From: Lunularia cruciata
Taxonomy: Eukaryota > Streptophyta > Marchantiopsida > Lunulariales > Lunulariaceae
Direction: 5' to 3'
Assembly: GCA_948567375.1 (NCBI GenBank)
Contig: OX419760.1
Coordinates: 18,414,001-18,478,000 of the forward strand
DNA length: 64,000 nt
The position numbers and the translations under genes were made by a program. Positions 10,381 through 21,000 of this stretch are shown piece after piece (the first letter of the stretch is position 1; every line of letters begins with the position of its first letter). The notes below the pieces were generated by a model, which had not been told where the DNA came from, searched no databases, and was given only the letters and a program-made list of their open reading frames with translations.

Positions 10381-10535
10381 AGGCTTGAGGTGTATGTTAT
10401 GTGGCTCTTCTGGTGGAGCTACTACTATGTTAGTGTGTGATAGCTGTTCGAGAGGATGGCATATGGCATGTATGACTCTTCCCCTCACAGTGGTTCCTTA
10501 GGGATAGTGGTTATGTCCTAGATGTACTTGAACTA
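10381..10535 (+). pseudogene. PHD finger at the C-terminus of the A1 polyprotein
   Basis: The residues fit a C4-H-C3 PHD finger: CMLC, then eleven residues, CDSC, four residues, His, two residues, Cys (10390 to about 10470), and, after fourteen positions, CPRC at 10517-10528. The Trp two residues before the last Cys pair is also typical. Two TAG codons (10499-10501 and 10505-10507) interrupt the frame before that pair. PHD fingers commonly read the histone H3 tail; here it could steer integration, which is an inference. A2 has lost this part. Confidence 0.85.
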
Positions 10536-10687
10536 TAGCTAGTTCATTCTTTATATGGTATAGATTGCAGACATGCGACTAACGATGGGGCTTCATAGCA
10601 CCCGACCTCCTGATCTTTGCCCATTAGAGGGTATACCATATACTTAGAGTAGATGGCTATCTGGAGTTAGAGGGACCTAACCGCCAG

Positions 10688-10700
10688 CTAGGGGGGCGAT
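10688..10700 (+). other. Polypurine tract of A1
   Basis: The run GCTAGGGGGGCGA lies directly before the TGTGGCAC tail. This is the expected place and composition of the plus-strand primer of an LTR element. Confidence 0.6.
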
Positions 10701-10805
10701 TGTGGCACTTTAGAGTCTATGTATGACTTATGTGTGAGTTGTGCTTCTATAGTGTATGCTATTGACAGTGATGTATGTTGTGTAGCGATGTATATACGCA
10801 CGACA
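10701..10805 (+). repeat. 3' terminal tail of A1
   Basis: A 105-bp segment TGTGGCACTTTAGAG...GCACGACA, also present at the 3' end of A2 (11646-11751). In A1 it follows the purine tract directly, with no copy of the 454-bp 5' segment before it. Confidence 0.75.
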
Positions 10806-10886
10806 AATGCCACACATGAGTGGACCAATTCTTATGGAATTGGGCAACCTTTGGTTTCAAGATTGAGGAGCACAACCACTCCAAGG
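10806..10886 (+). pseudogene. gag: B1 gag, middle fragment
   Basis: Continues B1 gag after A1: the translation around MSGPILMELGNLWFQD matches B2 gag near 23060-23110. The fragment ends at the CAAGG target duplication (10882-10886) of B2. Confidence 0.85.
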
Positions 10887-11615
10887 TGTAATACTCCAAG
10901 GACAAGAGAAGAGAGAGAAACACAAATTACACACTCAACATTTGGTGCCCCAAAGGAGCACCTTCTCTTTATTATATAGACAAAGAAGATCTCCTCCAAG
11001 GAAGCTCCACCATAGGATTAGGCATATAGATAGGTGACATGTCAGCAAGCTCCACCCTTGGATTACTTACTTGGATGGGTGACATGTCGGTCTAGGTCCT
11101 ATCTGGTTGGTCAAACAAGCTTTGACCAGAAGGAATCTTTTAGGGAATCTTCCTTTAGGAGTCAAAATCACGTAAGGTACCATTGGAAAGCTCTCGACGA
11201 GACAAACCAGGGAGGAGGGAAGGCCAACCTTATCTCTATTGGGGGGTCTAGCACATTTACGAGGCCTAATTCATCCGTTTAGGCCTCTTAAATTGCCTTC
11301 AAAGATTTCAGGCATACTTAAGTTCTTATTCTATTAGTAGAAGTCTCCTTTTGGTGATACTTCTTTCTGATTTGTTTAGTCCATCATGTGTAACATCCTT
11401 TCAGATGTTACCAAACCAATTCTCATCCTTAAATCATATGTCTAGCTACTGGTTCTAAGGTTCTCAAGTCTATTTTGGTTTTTGCTCTATTAGTAGAAGT
11501 ACTCTTTTGGTGATACTTCTATCTGATCTATTTTGACCATTATGTATAACATCATTTTAGATGTTACCAAACCAAATTTCACATCTAGATCATATAGCTA
11601 GCTCTTGGTATTACA
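10887..11615 (-). repeat. 3' LTR of B2
   Basis: Runs TGTAATAC...GTATTACA on the plus strand, with perfect 8-bp inverted ends, and matches 24491-25211 over its length. A purine tract lies on its internal side. Confidence 0.92.
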
Positions 11616-11645
11616 GACCTCCCTCCTTTTAAGACGCAACATCCT
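11616..11645 (-). other. Purine tract and last internal bases of B2
   Basis: On the minus strand this reads GCGTCTTAAAAGGAGGGAGG, then two bases to the LTR. That is the purine-rich primer and end of pol expected before a Gypsy 3' LTR. Confidence 0.75.
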
Positions 11646-11751
11646 TGTTGTGCGTATATACATCACTACACAACATACATCGCTGTCAACATTATACATT
11701 ATAGAAGCACAACTCACACATAAGTCATATATAGACTCTAAAGTGCCACAA
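11646..11751 (-). repeat. 3' terminal tail of A2
   Basis: The counterpart of A1 10701-10805. Here it is preceded on the element strand by a truncated copy of the 5' terminal segment (12075 down to 11752), not by a purine tract. Confidence 0.75.
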
Positions 11752-12075
11752 TAATCAGATTGCTTAACACTCTCAACTCAACTCAACTCAAATCAATACT
11801 TGATCTATCACTCTATAAACTGCCAACAATTGGGCACTGATTATAGTCAAGCCACACCCACTCAAGCATAAAGAATCCAGATGACGTTCGCCGGCCTTTG
11901 TCCACCATAGCCAGGAACTCGAAGGCTCAACATCAGAGAAGTGAGCTCTCTAGAGCTCACTTCAAAACTATACCCCCTTGGACTCGAGCTAGCACTGGAA
12001 CCCTAACGGTCCCACTGACGGCACACTCGATTGTGCAAACGATGCAAAGTGACGGTGGGCCCCACCATGAAGTCA
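11752..12075 (-). repeat. Truncated terminal segment at the 3' end of A2
   Basis: Matches the last two thirds of the A2 5' segment (19663-19986). It lacks the first 120 or so bases and is fused to integrase coding sequence. This is the only place where segment and tail are joined, suggesting that a full LTR would be segment plus tail. Confidence 0.75.
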
Positions 12076-12310
12076 CGTCCGGCAAAGTCCAAACTCCAAC
12101 GGTAACCCAATCCCATGATAGGTAATGGGTGTAACTATGGCATAGGAGCATTGAATGATGCTCTAACTTGGTCACAAACCACACATCTGGCAACAAACTG
12201 CTGTACCTCGGTCTGCATACCGCGCCACCAATAATGACTCTAAAGTAAGCTATACGTACGCTTTACTCCAAAATGTCCTAGCTCCTCATGAGCATGACGG
12301 ACCAACTGTG
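12076..12310 (-). pseudogene. A2 integrase, truncated
   Basis: Codes for the zinc-binding region and the start of the DDE core up to about WSLDF, then is fused to terminal-segment DNA at about 12076. The second Asp, the Glu, the C-terminal module and the PHD finger are absent. Confidence 0.85.
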
Positions 12311-14100
12311 GTCTCTAAGATGGAAGTGGTACTACTCGCACTCTACCATCCTCCCATACACGCAAAATGTGTCTACCCTCCAATCTGAATCGTTTGGCTC
12401 GCTGAAGAACACGGTCTCTCTCCTTGGCCCCAACTGTGCCACCCACAGCACTAGTGCAAAGATAGTCTATCACTAAGACATCATCATGAATGTCTTGCTG
12501 AACTATACCAATATCTTCACTCTCTGGATCTGTGACCTCAATAACTCCTCCTGTATGCGCTGAGAGAGATACCACCAAAGCCTCTACAAATATACACAAA
12601 AAGGCCGATGCATGCCAACCTGGCACCATCTCCTCATCTGTCTCACCATGCCAACGTGCTCCGGTCTGATCCTGCTGGCTAGGACATGGGTTTCTACTCA
12701 ACCCATCTGCATCACGGTTCACCACTCCAGGTCTGTGAACAACCGTGAAATCATACTCCTGTAAAATCAGAGCCCATCGTGCAAGCTTCCCTGAAAGCTT
12801 GTCAGACTCCATCAACCACTTCAGCGGCTGATGATCAGTGATGAGAGTGAAGGGGTTACCAAATAGGTAACATCGGAAATGTGTTACTGCCCAAATTGCT
12901 GCCAAGCACTCTCCCTCATATGAATTATACTTTGCCTCCGCTGAATTGTTGGAGCGACTAGCATAGGCCACCATAAACTCCTTCCCCTCATCATCATGTT
13001 GGGTGAGCACCGCTCCAAGCCCCAACATACTCCAATCAATGTGAACCTGAAATGGTCATCCCTTGATCGGTCTCCAAAATAGGAGTAGATGTCAACCTCT
13101 CCTTGAGCTCTACAAAAGCTCTCTCCTGCTCATCTCCCCAACACCACTCCTGTGTATGCTTCGTCAGCTTTGTCAAGGCCTTGGCAATGGCACTAAATCC
13201 TCTAACATAGCGGCAATAGAAGTTCACCAACCCAAGGAATGCTCGCACTCTGCTCACATCCGTAGGCCGAGGAATACGTGCAATAGCCTCCACCTTGGTC
13301 TACTAGACACCAAGTCCTCCGGGGTAGATAGTGTGACCCAGATACTCAACCTGCTCGTGGAAGAATCTACACTTCCCAGGATGTAATTTGAGTCCATGAG
13401 ATCTCAACCTCTCAAACACCTCCAACAACTGTCTCTCATGCTCCTCCACAATAGTGCTATAAACCAAAATGTCATCAATATAGCACCGAGCAAAATCCAA
13501 TCCAGCTAGGATCCTATCCATGACCCTCTGGAACTCAGCAAGAGCGTTCTTCAACCCAAATGGTAAGAACCTCCACTGATATAACACATCCTTGCCGTGA
13601 GGATCAATAGCCCAAAATGTTGTCTTGGACTTATCCTCCTCCTTGATCGGTAATTGATGATATCCCGCTCGAAAATCCAAAGTACTGAAGATCTTTGCAT
13701 GCCCAATCGCATCAAAAATCTCCTCCGGTGTAGGCATGGCATACCGATCAGCCCTGGTCTATCGGTTGATAGGATGGTAATCTCCACACATCCGCCTATC
13801 TGTATACTTGCCATGCATATCCTTCTTGGATGGCATCATTGTTGCTGATGCATATTCTCCATGTGAAATCTCCACCAAACCAGCCTCAAAAAGGTCACTA
13901 CTCCGGCCTTGAATCAATGTCCTCTCCATATCACTATATCGGTAAGGACATTGGAAAACTGGTGTGTCACTAGTCAGCTCAATCCGTATACCAGGTCCCT
14001 TCAGAGCACCCAAATCCTTCAAACTGAAGGCAAAACAACTTGTGTGACTCCTCAAGAACCTCCAAATCCTCCGTCTTTCCTCTCCAATAAGCTTGGGTCC
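12311..14100 (-). pseudogene. pol: A2 RNase H and reverse transcriptase
   Basis: RNase H is open over 237 codons from 13028 to 12315, with GLGAVLTQHDDEGKEF and TDHQPLKWLM. The RT is open from 13737 to 13303 and includes FSTLDFRAGYHQLPI and the catalytic YIDDILVY. A frame piece upstream (14055-13759) carries the RT N-terminus (GLVEISHGEYASATMMPSKK). Breaks lie near 13303 and between 13036 and 13028. This copy is cleaner than A1. Confidence 0.9.
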
Positions 14101-14489
14101 AAGATTTGGCTCCCAAGTATCCTCTGTAACTATAGTATGAGTGGAAGACGTATTGACTGGCTGCTACATTGGGCCCTTGGGAGCAATAGTGTCATGCTCC
14201 CGAACACTAGAGGTCCCAACCTCTGTGTGAAAAACTCCCTCCACTCTGGCTGCAAGCTCCACACGTCCTCTAGCTGCATCCCATGTGGACCAAGGGTGTA
14301 ATCCAAGTAGCCCATGCTCACCTGGATGGACTCCAAGTAGACCACTCTCCCTAGTAGCTACTGGATGTGTCCCAAGAATACCCTGTCCACTCGCTCCATC
14401 GCCCCCAGCATGTGCCTGAATCGTCTCGATAGGCACAAGGCTCACAAGTGTCCGAGTGGTGATGCCTATCAAGCGCATCCTACGCTACT

Positions 14490-15666
14490 TTGCCAAGCCA
14501 AGGCTCACAATCCAGGTCAAACAGTTCAAGTCCATAGCTTGACCTAACACCTGACGCCTAGATGCCTCTGACACTGCTGGAACAGCGGTAATACCGGTGC
14601 AAAAACCCATCGCCCGCTCTCTCTCATCAGCATTGGGCTCCACCAACTGCTGTAACTGTGAGTCCCAAACAAGTCCAGGTCCTCCCTCTCAAAAAGCATG
14701 AGAGTTTGGGAAACTCATGAGTGTGGGAAATGCAGCTCTAGGCTGTCCAACTAGGTTCACCATTGCCATAGGTGACCTATCAGCCACTACCACTGTCTGA
14801 GACTGATGTCCAGCATCCAAGATATCATCAACAAGAATGTGGTCTAGTCGTTGAATCCCATCATAACTACACTATAGAACCTCTCTGGGTAAGAGGTTCA
14901 TCCACCAAAGACAAAGACGATGAGCCCGTGATCCCACTCTGGCTGCATCTAACAATACAGTAGGTGCCATCCATGAATGGACCTGATGTGTACTCACCAC
15001 CACTCTAGTGCAAGAATCACCCATCAATGGAACGTTCTCCAAAAGGTAAGCTGGAGAAACAGACTGATGAACCTGGAGATGTCGTAGTATCCGTAACATC
15101 TCCCAAAACACACCAGAACAAGGATCCTGAAGACCCAAACCGCGGCCCGCACGTGTATGTCCCTGACATGGCCATCTAGAAATCACCAAGTGAATAGGCC
15201 CATGTCTCTCTAGGTCATGCGCCCCCAGTAAGGAAATGTCTCCTGGTAAGGCCTTTTGGTAACCTCTGACTGCTGACATCAATAATAACTCCGGATACCA
15301 ATAGGCCAAGTGTGCCACATGATGTAGAGAGACTTGCCTAGCAGTCTCATCTCTCTCTACATACAAGTACCTCTGTACTCGAATACCCACCTGTAACACC
15401 GTAGCTAGTCCGGTGCTGATCCCACCAAACAACTCCAATAGGCATATCCCCTCTTTTAGATATTGCCAAGCAATGAGTGTGGTATCCAGAGGTGTCAAAG
15501 CAATTGCCTCTGGAGGCTCATCCTCACACTCATCTCTTGATGGTACAAAGGCTCCACTCCAAGCCTGTTGCACCACTGATCTGCATGCTGCTACAATGCT
15601 TCCTCTGAACTCCACAATGGAACATCCAAGGTGGATGGAACAATCCCACTCGTACTCCAAAGCCAA
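14490..15666 (-). pseudogene. A2 DNMT3-like cytosine-5 DNA methyltransferase domain
   Basis: The better of the two methyltransferase copies. One open frame of 264 codons (15666-14872) holds motif I (LLELFGGISTGLATVL, about 15395-15450), motif IV with catalytic Cys (WPCQG, Cys codon 15168-15166), the loop after it (GLGLQDPCSGVFWEMLRIL), motif VI (LLENVP) and motif VIII (SRAHRLCLWWMN). A stop near 14872 breaks the chain. The target-recognition region and motif X (ERERAMGF, then VLGQAMDLN near 14530-14560) follow in 14866-14490 with further breaks. It is independent of A1 in insertion site, yet every motif is kept, so the domain belonged to the mobile family. It is flanked by protease and RT, as in A1. 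Confidence 0.88.
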
Positions 15667-16450
15667 GTGATCTCCTTTGGTACTGGAGTATCCTCTGCAT
15701 GGGCGTTCCCCTCCAACAAGTCACCAGGCCAAGTAACTGCACCGCTGAAAGCTAAAACTGATGCTGCCATGGTCCCAGACTGTAGTGAGCCAAGACTGCC
15801 ACTACTCAAGCGTACTGGTAGGCGACATACCCGTCCTTCACCAGACTGCCAACCAGGTCTATAAGAGGCTGTCTCCTCCCAATAGTCAATGCTAAAACCC
15901 ATGGGGTATAACACTGCTCCTCCAACTAGCACATCATATGACTCAGCTATTGTCGCAATAGCCTAAGCTCTCACTACCGAGCTATCAGTCGGATGACCAT
16001 GGTGAACCTGGACAACAAGCTCTCCACGTGTGATGTACTATGTCAAACCACCACCTAAAGATGTCTGGATCTGAAATGGACACCTCTCCACATTGGTCTT
16101 CCGTAACTCCAGACCGACAACTGCAGCCTTCTCCAACATAAGGGGCTGCACACCAGAGTCTAACAAGACTCTCTGTGGTGTATAGACCTTCTCTCAAGGT
16201 CCCACCAAACAAAAAAATCCCCCTTTGGTTATCCAATAGGACAACACCAGGTGTAAACCGCGCTCTCTCAAAGGCCGGTCTAGTTGGCAACTCCTCCAAT
16301 CTAGCCGCTGCTACCTGCCATAAACCACTGGTTGCTGAACGGATCCCATGCTCCTCAACCAAGTCAGCTCCACTACCAACCACCTCTGCTCCAGTAGTAG
16401 GAACTGCACCATCCCTACTGTCACACAATGTGGCAGCCAACCGGAACACT
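15667..16450 (-). pseudogene. A2 aspartic protease and linker
   Basis: The protease active site VLLDSGVQPL reads on the minus strand near 16150-16180, and YDVLVGGAVL lies near 15910-15940. Frames are broken near 16185 and 15960. The acidic linker to the methyltransferase corresponds to that of A1. Confidence 0.75.
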
Positions 16451-18400
16451 AGGGTTGGGTCAACCCCCAATGTAAACATGTCACTGGCTGAAAACAAAGG
16501 ATGCCGCATAATCAGCTGAGCCGCCCCCAACATCATGCTAGACTCAGTCTGTGTAGTAGTAGGTGGCTGACTAGTAGGTAGTCCATCATGTACTCCATCA
16601 CCACCTACCACACCTGCACTAGGACGTCTAGGAACCATGGATGTCGTCTGCAATGCCTCAGATAGCGTGAAAGACTAGGGAAATCTTACCTGTCTCCCAA
16701 CCTCTCCTCTTTGTGGGTCCAACTCCACTGATGCTCCTCTAGGCTCTGGAGCACGTACTGCACTCCTAGTCACTACTGCAGATGCATCCACCTGTGCTGC
16801 TCCGCACATGAAGTCCAAAGCATCTCTATCACCAGCATATGAGGTGGAAGCCTGAGCACCCAAATCTGATCTCCTCTAAGCAATAGCCATATTAGCCAAT
16901 CTCCGCTCCAACTGCTCAATCCAAGTAGCCATAGTTGTGTCAGAAGTAAGGGCAGGTATTGCACCCCTACTAGGTGTAGATCCTCTACCACCACCTCTAC
17001 CACCTTGTCCTCCATGAACTGGAGCTCCTCTACTACCTGCCATAGCAGCCCTACCACTCCATAACTCCGGGTGTAGGTCAAAACACCGGTCACTAGTGTG
17101 ACCAAATCTATGGCAATGCTCATACTACCTCTGTGCTGGCTGTGATGCACCAGAGGTATCAGGTCCGCTGCCCTGAGTACACTCTCTCCTATAGTGAGGT
17201 CCACCACAAGTCCAACAAGCAACACCACCACTCATTGGTTGTTGCTGACCTGAAAATGAGGGTAAGGGTCTAACTCCACTAGGCCCTCCACTCGCTCCAT
17301 AGGATCTGGCTTGTCCACCCTGTCCTTGAAAACCAATTGGGCGTGGTGCACTCTGCTGCACTCTAGAAGAAGTCACAGTTGTGGATGAGGTCTCTCTACC
17401 AAATCCAGATGTCACCACTCTCTCTTCCACCATATTGAGCTCAATACGCTCAGCCAAACCAAAGACTACTGCCAAAATGGGCAAAGTAGCCTACAACAAC
17501 GTAGCATCACGAACTCTACGTCGCAACTCCCTATCCAGTATCCCATACCAAAATTGGACTGCCTGGGCCTCAGTAACTCCCTGAGTGAAACTGATCAGCC
17601 GCATCATGCGAGTGTATGCCTTGCGTAGGCTCTCTCCAACCTTCTGTTGGAACTCCTGCAAGCTCCTCAGCTTGTCAGTCCGCACTCCCTGGTAGTTCTG
17701 CCTCAAACATAGGAAGAACTCTACCATGGAGTTAAACCCCGGTACCACCCCACCTCTTGCAGCGGTACCTCCACTCGTAGTAGCACTAACTCCAGCTAGT
17801 GCACCTCCATTAGCTCCACCAACACTACTCAAGCTAGAACTCGTGGGTACAGCCGATCTACTCTTGGCCACCGAGCCTAAAGTGATGGAGATATAGTGTG
17901 GAGACCAATATTGTCTCCATAACTCAATCTCCTCCAAATGAGCTCTCTTGAACTCATGGTAGTCATCCATCGGCGGACCCTCCAGATGTTGGAACAACCC
18001 TTTCCATGCCATGAAGGGTGTGAACAAAGTCGGGTTCCGCATCTGCTACAAATCACACCAACTATCAAACTCCTGGATGAAATCATTCAACTCAATGGTA
18101 CCCACTATACCAAAGTAACGCCTAGGGCCTTTGGAGGCCCCATAAATCTCATCCATGTCCCACAACAACGGTGCGGACACACCAAGTGCACTCTCAACTA
18201 AATCAGCTCCTGTGTCAAACTCCAACTCAGAGTCAATCTCCTCCCTCATTGGGACCTGAGATATAGGCTGATACCGAGCACCACTCCGAGTAAACCCACT
18301 GCATACTGCAACTCCTCTGGAATCTCCAAAGAACTCCTTCGTGACCACGTAACTGCAACAGCAAACCTGAACCACCAACTGCAACCGCAAGTCGCAACCG
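16451..18400 (-). pseudogene. gag: A2 gag, broken
   Basis: Frame pieces at 18390-18046, 18042-17491, 17484-17125, 16863-16675 and 16653-16451 encode the same gag as A1, including FMAWKGLFQHLEG and GESLRKAYTRMMRLISFTQG. The two zinc knuckles lie near 17230-17175 and 17130-17085. Stops at about 17128 and 16675-16677 are TAG where A1 has CAG. Confidence 0.85.
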
Positions 18401-19662
18401 CAAGTGCCCCACCAAGTGCCAACACCAACTAGACACCACCCACTAATGTAACTCTAACCGAGATAACTATACTAGGGGAAAGGCAACCTATAACCTGCCA
18501 TCATAACACGCACTCTCACGGTCTGCAGGTCATCACTTCCTGCCTCACCGAAAGAGAAACAAAGGTAGGCTGACTAGTCATCACTCCAGCCTCACCACCG
18601 AGAGCACACTAGAGCACCAACGCTCAAAAGTCAGGGCACCTCACACAAACATGGTGCACAAACAGGAAGCAGAGAATGGAGGGGATCCAATCACAAGAAA
18701 TCTAAACAAAAACCCTCCATCTCATAACACAACACGGGACTGACTCTGCCACCATTTGGCATTGACATAAGAGCGATTCGGATCTAAGTCCTAAGCTACC
18801 AGGATCACCAAGAATGGGATCAAACTGCCTCTCCTAGCCAAAGCTACATGTGTATAGATAACAGTGGCGTAGTCACTAGGACAACAAGTGAGGGTGGACC
18901 AATTGGCTAGGGCACCAGTCTATGAACAAGAGATCTAGGGGTCAATCCCTGTTGCACACAATCTAGCAAGAAAGGCAGATTTTGCCAACCAATGACCAAG
19001 ATCTACTCTAAACTAGCTAGCCTCACGCCAGCAAGCTGGCTTGCTGGCCCTTTTAGGCCTTCGTAGCCTCTCATAGCCCATAGCCCTATGCCTCAAAGCC
19101 TTGAAGCCTTGAAATGCCGAAATTCAGCCAAATGAGGCCCTTCTTGTTGCCACTTCGAAACATCCTCCAAAATTGGCAAAACTTCTCCAAATCTACGAAG
19201 GTCCTCCAAACTAGCAAAACTCCTCCAAATCTGGCCCAAAATCTGATGTAAATCTGACATAAACCCTAAAGATGGTTGTTCCGCCAAATCCCCCGCTAAC
19301 TTTCCACTCGAGCCAAATTGACAAAACGGGTTTTTCCAAATCACAATTTTATGAGAAGAGCTTCCCAACTCCACCTTCAATTTCACTTTCTGAGCCCAAC
19401 TCGCAGCAAATTGGTCATGCCTTCACCTCCTGAGCTCAAAATCACAACACTGCTCAAAAATTGCTCCTTCTTTGCTCAAAATTTGGCCAGCGCTTCCGCA
19501 CACTGTCCGCCTAACTGCCAAATCTGCATCACTTGAACGAGCTTCTACACACTAGGGAAACACAGAACTTGAATCGAGCTACCACGATCTACCGAGCTTG
19601 GAGATACCACCAACACTCAACGTTCCTGCACCCGATTTCCCCCTAACTTCACTTCTCTGATG
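18401..19662 (-). other. Noncoding leader of A2
   Basis: Matches the A1 leader, including the tRNA-like segment (here on the plus strand near 18890-18965). No conserved long frame. Confidence 0.6.
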
Positions 19663-20111
19663 TAATCGGATTGCTTAACACTTTCAACTCAACTCAACTC
19701 AAATCAGTACTTGATCTGTCACTCTATAAACTACCAACAACTGGGCACTGATTACAGTCAAGCCACACCCACTCAAGCATAGAGAATCCAGGTGACGCTC
19801 GCCGGCCTCTGTCCACCATAGCCAAGAACTCGAAGGCTCAACATCAAAGAAGTGAGCTCTCTAGAGCTCACTTCGAAACTATACCCCCTGGACTCGAGCT
19901 AGCACTGGAACCCTAACGGTCCTGCTGACGGCACACTCGACGGTGCAAACGGTGCAAAGTGACGGTGGGCCCCACCATGAAGTCAGTACCCCAAACACCA
20001 AATCAGACTGTCGGAAAGTAGTCCCTGAGAAACTACTAGAATAACTCTAACTACTATCACTAGAACTCCAATGTCCGAGCAGCTAGATGCGGAACTACAA
20101 ATGGCATGACA
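19663..20111 (-). repeat. 5' terminal segment of A2
   Basis: The counterpart of A1 1520-1973. Like A1, it runs straight into the leader (GATTACATCAGAGAAG) without the 105-bp tail. Confidence 0.75.
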
Positions 20112-21000
20112 TGTCCCACCTCTCATGCTCTTCTAAGGTGAAGCCATGTAACATGTCTTCAATTGTGTGATTAGCCCGCTCTGTTTGGCCATTTGTTTGT
20201 GGGTGGTAAGTTGTGGACATGGCCAACTTGGTTTTGAAGAAACCAAGGAGTGTTCACCAAAACAAACTGGTGAATTGAGTGCCTCTATCGGTGATAAGTA
20301 CTCTAGACAAGCCATGGTGAGAGAAGATTGCATCTAAATATAATTGAGCTAGTTGTGGAGCAGTCACATCCTTGGTGGTAGTGCACACATGAATCATTTT
20401 GCTGAGCCGGTCCATAAAGACCACGATGGAGTCAAACCCTGAGGTGGTCTTGGGTAATTCACAGACGAGATCCATACTCACTTGTTCCCAATGTTGGGTA
20501 GGCGTGGGGAGAGGTTAAAGGAGCCCTACAAGAGCTTGATTAGAAGTTTTCTTTTGTTGACAAAGTAAGTAGCTGTGCACATAGTAAATCACGTTGTTGC
20601 TCATCTTGAGCCAATAGTAATGGCATTGGATTGCATCCAAGGTCTTGTCCACTCCGACATGACCTGCAATGGCCAAATCATGACATTCCACTAGAATAGT
20701 GGTGCGTAATTCTAGGACATTTGGGATCCATAATCTACCATCACAAAAGGTGAGTCCTTGGGTACTAGTGACGCCTTTGGATGATTGCGCTTCTACAATC
20801 TATGGATCCATTTTTGTAGCAGCCAAAATCTCTAGCCAGAATTCAGGGTTAATCTTAACCTCTTTCACCAAGTTGTTTGCCATTGGCATGCGGGTGAATG
20901 CATCTCAAGTTGCTTCTTACCTTCCACATAGGTGATTGTCATGTTGAAGCATTGTTGCCACTCTGCCCACCAAATCTAGCAACAAGATAGATCCTTTTGT
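20112..21000 (-). pseudogene. B2 integrase region, truncated
   Basis: The integrase core is visible at 20481-20133: MSMDLVCELPKTTSGFDSIV with its first Asp, then LITDRGTQF with the second. The sequence continues to the end-of-integrase region before A2 starts at 20111. The stretch 20490-21000 covers the zinc domain and the RNase H-integrase spacer in broken frames. Confidence 0.8.

Larger units (their letters stand above)
1520..10805 (+). mobile_element. Ty3/Gypsy element A1 carrying a DNA methyltransferase and a PHD finger
   Basis: A 9.3-kb element inserted in B1 gag. It starts TGTCATGC and ends GCACGACA, giving imperfect inverted ends (TGTC...GACA). The B1 sequence AAATG lies before the left end (1515-1519) and is repeated at the right end (10805-10809, overlapping the last base), a target duplication of four to five bases. 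Order: 5' terminal segment, long leader, gag with two zinc knuckles, protease, cytosine-5 DNA methyltransferase, RT, RNase H, integrase, PHD finger, purine tract, 105-bp terminal tail. Protease before RT and RT-RNase H-integrase order make it Gypsy-type. It is full length but dead: many stops, mostly TAG or TGA where A2 has CAG, CAA or CGA. Confidence 0.9.
11646..20111 (-). mobile_element. Ty3/Gypsy element A2 (family A), nested in B2
   Basis: An 8.5-kb copy of family A on the minus strand, starting TGTCATGC at 20111 and ending GCACAACA at 11646. Gag, protease, methyltransferase, RT, RNase H and the start of integrase align with A1. From the integrase core (about 12078) it jumps to the middle of the terminal segment, so most of integrase and the PHD finger are deleted. 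No 5-bp target duplication is visible (flanks read GGACA and AGGAT on its strand), and B2 sequence is missing here, so the insertion or a later deletion removed flanking DNA. Confidence 0.88.

Noticed and set aside
3220-10500. Long antisense frames opposite gag and pol in A1 and A2
   Set aside because: They are shadows of the coding strand and contain no domains.
1520-10805. DIRS-type element (split repeats plus methyltransferase)
   Set aside because: Split ends and a methyltransferase recall DIRS, but this element has an aspartic protease and a DDE integrase with HHCC zinc domain, a short target duplication, and no tyrosine recombinase seen.
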